Shown here piece by piece: positions 62,237 through 64,000 of a stretch of 64,000 nucleotides of DNA; the stretch's first letter is position 1; each line of letters starts with the position of its first letter. Origin of the DNA: Asaia krungthepensis NRIC 0535 (lineage in GTDB: Bacteria > Pseudomonadota > Alphaproteobacteria > Acetobacterales > Acetobacteraceae); the NCBI RefSeq assembly GCF_025995175.1, contig NZ_BAPV01000004.1, positions 124,001 through 188,000 of the forward strand, given 5' to 3'. The notes under the pieces are model-generated. The model did not search any database, was not told where the DNA came from, and saw only the letters and a list, made by a program, of their open reading frames with translations. Made by a program: the position numbers and the translations under genes.

Positions 62237-63079
62237 ATGGTCGCTGCCATGACCCTGCCGGTCGACATCAATCAGCTGTCCAAAGGCTATGACCGCAAGC
62301 CGGTGCTGGAGAATATCTCGCTTGCCCTGCCTCAGGGCAGCATCACAGCTCTGCTCGGTCCCAATGGCGCGGGCAAGACAACGCTGCTCGGCTGCCTGCT
62401 GGGCCTCCTCGTCCCGGATAAAGGGCGTGTATCGCTCTGGGGCGAGAGTGCAGGAGATCTGTCTGCATTGTCACGCAGTCGCATCGGCTTCGTACCGCAG
62501 ACCCTCACCGGCCTGACCTGGTTCCGTGTCGGTGAATTGCTCGATTACTTCGCCGCCTATCGGGACAATCCCGAGGCCGCAGAAGACAAACGCTGGGCCG
62601 ATTGGGCAGGGCTTGATCGCAAATCCCGTATCTCTGCCTTGTCGGGCGGTGAGAGACAACGCCTCGCGATTGTTCTGGCCCTGCGTTTTTCGCCGGATCT
62701 GCTCATTCTGGATGAGCCGGTCGCCAGCCTCGACCCCCAGGCACGACATGATTTCATTGCGCTCTTGCACGAGACAGCCCGACAGCGCGGCGCAACGATC
62801 CTGCTTTCCTCTCACATCCTGTCCGATCTGGAACGGCTCTGCTCGCGCTTCGTCATTCTGAGCAGAGGGCGCATCGTGACGGCGTTCGAGGATGAAGACC
62901 TTCAGCGCAGCATACGGCATCTCGCCCACGCGCCGGACGCGGCACTGGGTCTGAGCATCATGGCGCAGGCGGCCGATGGCAGCGTCTGGGTGAAAGGCTG
63001 GACGCCTGCCCATGAAGGGCTCAGCCTCGAACGCCTCCCCGGTGATCTCGAATCCCTGTTTCTGGCGCTCACGCGATGA
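62237..63079 (+). CDS. ABC transporter ATP-binding protein
   Basis: This 280-residue ABC ATPase has Walker A GPNGAGKTT at residues 41-49, the Q-loop in GFVPQTLTG, the signature LSGGERQRLAI, Walker B LLILDEPVASLDP and the switch histidine in LLSSHILSD. The pattern LLGCLLGLLVPDKG and a C-terminal extension of about 60 residues resemble the NosF/CcmA-like exporters with an ATPase plus a separate membrane protein. The partner permease gene overlaps its stop by four bases. ATGs at 62237 and 62249 are both possible starts. Substrate unknown. Confidence 0.9.
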   Translation: MVAAMTLPVDINQLSKGYDRKPVLENISLALPQGSITALLGPNGAGKTTLLGCLLGLLVPDKGRVSLWGESAGDLSALSRSRIGFVPQTLTGLTWFRVGELLDYFAAYRDNPEAAEDKRWADWAGLDRKSRISALSGGERQRLAIVLALRFSPDLLILDEPVASLDPQARHDFIALLHETARQRGATILLSSHILSDLERLCSRFVILSRGRIVTAFEDEDLQRSIRHLAHAPDAALGLSIMAQAADGSVWVKGWTPAHEGLSLERLPGDLESLFLALTR

Positions 63080-64000
63080 GAGACTGCCTGACTGCACTGC
63101 GCCTCTACGCTTCGCCTGTCTTCCTGCGTGAGAATTTCTTCTGGATCGTGGGAGCGATTTACGCGGTTCTCTGCTTCAGCATGGCCATCGCCGCCCATGC
63201 TCATCTGACACAACCCGAAGATGCCCGGATAACGTTCACCCTCGCTATTTCGTCATGGTGGCTCACGCTCCTCAGCAGCTTCACAGCCATTAATGCGCAT
63301 TACTGGCGTCAGACACGCTCGCCCATGACTTTTCTCATGCCCCGTCTGCGCAGGGCGGAGTATCGGGCGGTCCTCGTCGTACTCCTTGTCGCGTTTTTCA
63401 TCCTCTCCATCCCGCCTCTGCTGCTTGAAGCCCGGCTTCTGAACACGATAGCTTTGGAGGCCCTGGCTCTCGCTCTTTATTCCGGTGCCGATCAGGTTGG
63501 GCCTAGCCAGTTGCGCCGCAAACCGCGCCGTGTTCGACTGGTCGCGACACGTATCCTTTTTCTCTTCGTCCTCGCCCCAAGGGTACAAAGGCTGATTTTC
63601 GACGCCCCATGGCCTGCAGCCCTGGCGCTATTGCTGGCAAGTTCAGCCGTTACGCTTCATGAGCTCCGGTTCACGGATTTCCGCCTAGACCCCGCACCGC
63701 CCCTTTCAGACACATCTTCACGGTTTTCGGATATGGCGGCCCGCTTTCGCGGGCGGAGCGGCTTCCTGATGTGGCGGCCGCCTTTCCTGCCCCGGGTCCC
63801 GGTCAAAAATCTTGCACGGTTCGAGCGTCCCGTGACCCTGATCATCGGCAGTGTCGGGCTGACACTCTGCTTCTCACTCCTGAGCGTTGCGGTGCCAGCC
63901 ATCACCCTGTTTCACATGCCCCCACCCGGGTATTTTCGCCACAGCCTCCCCCAGAGCGCGAGACAGGTCATGATGTTCGCGGGTATTGGGCTCTGCTTCT
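63076..64000 (+). CDS. ABC transporter membrane subunit (3' end beyond window)
   Basis: The ATG at 63076 lies within the ATPase stop (ATGA), and the frame stays open to the window edge for 308 codons. The protein starts MRDCLTALRLYASPVFLREN and has hydrophobic segments around residues 17-38 (FFWIVGAIYAVLCFSMAI), 50-70, 92-117 (VLVVLLVAFFILSIPPLLLEA) and 155-195. A large soluble loop follows, with further hydrophobic segments from about 253. This fits an exporter permease for the adjacent ATPase. The exact family cannot be named. Confidence 0.8.
   Translation, partial: MRDCLTALRLYASPVFLRENFFWIVGAIYAVLCFSMAIAAHAHLTQPEDARITFTLAISSWWLTLLSSFTAINAHYWRQTRSPMTFLMPRLRRAEYRAVLVVLLVAFFILSIPPLLLEARLLNTIALEALALALYSGADQVGPSQLRRKPRRVRLVATRILFLFVLAPRVQRLIFDAPWPAALALLLASSAVTLHELRFTDFRLDPAPPLSDTSSRFSDMAARFRGRSGFLMWRPPFLPRVPVKNLARFERPVTLIIGSVGLTLCFSLLSVAVPAITLFHMPPPGYFRHSLPQSARQVMMFAGIGLCF

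Overview
The window looks like a stretch of core chromosome from an acetic acid bacterium (Acetobacteraceae, Alphaproteobacteria). The reasons are the GC-rich coding sequence, the alphaproteobacterial NadQ-type regulator in front of nadABC, a Zymomonas/Acetobacter-type pyruvate decarboxylase paired with an L-lactate dehydrogenase, a mannitol 2-dehydrogenase, and several small glycine-zipper envelope proteins. The genus cannot be fixed from sequence reading alone. I saw no insertion sequence, prophage, CRISPR array or rRNA. One tRNA gene, tRNA-Arg(CCG), is present.

Layout. 1-5.2 kb: cell-shape genes mreB-mreC (mreC cut by the edge), two tandem glycine-zipper lipoproteins, and leuA preceded by a leucine-rich leader peptide. 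5.2-15.3 kb: a periplasmic N-acetylmuramoyl-L-alanine amidase, RNase E with a long 5' region and a textbook terminator, a membrane LytTR regulator, a secreted alpha/beta hydrolase, xseA and purD. 15.6-24.8 kb: a small stress-like protein, a superinfection-immunity-like membrane protein, an acyltransferase, a solute-binding protein without permeases, a SCO-like protein, polA and a lipoprotein hydrolase. 24.9-27.6 kb: tRNA-Arg, a GlcG-like protein, two small envelope proteins, and a guanidinium exporter gene carrying what reads as a guanidine-II (mini-ykkC) riboswitch.

27.7-34.8 kb: a carbon-metabolism region with a divergent LysR regulator, pdc-lldD (lactate to pyruvate to acetaldehyde), a Gfo/Idh/MocA oxidoreductase and a cytoplasmic GH32 fructosidase. 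35-42.3 kb: a DUF2252 protein, an ArsB-type and an MFS transporter, a flippase and a GT4 glycosyltransferase. 42.4-53 kb: kup, a HerA/DUF87-type ATPase, a flavoprotein, mannitol dehydrogenase, a DipZ-like thioredoxin protein and a TonB-dependent receptor. 53.4-58.2 kb: de novo NAD synthesis, nadA-nadB-nadC, with a perfect palindrome in front of nadA and a nadQ-like regulator upstream that is translationally coupled to an orphan [4Fe-4S] subunit of the NuoB/HycG family. 58.3-64 kb: an ADP-sugar Nudix hydrolase, cysQ, a threonylcarbamoyl-AMP synthase, a coiled-coil membrane protein, and an ABC ATPase-permease pair that runs off the right edge.

The most informative non-coding signals are three: the leucine leader with its nested hairpins upstream of leuA, the two ACGR-loop hairpins with a matching anti-Shine-Dalgarno upstream of the guanidinium exporter, and the NadQ-type operator. 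The most unusual gene arrangement is the Fe-S subunit fused by overlap to the NAD regulator. No clearly undescribed multi-gene system (defence island, biosynthetic cluster or mobile element) was found.
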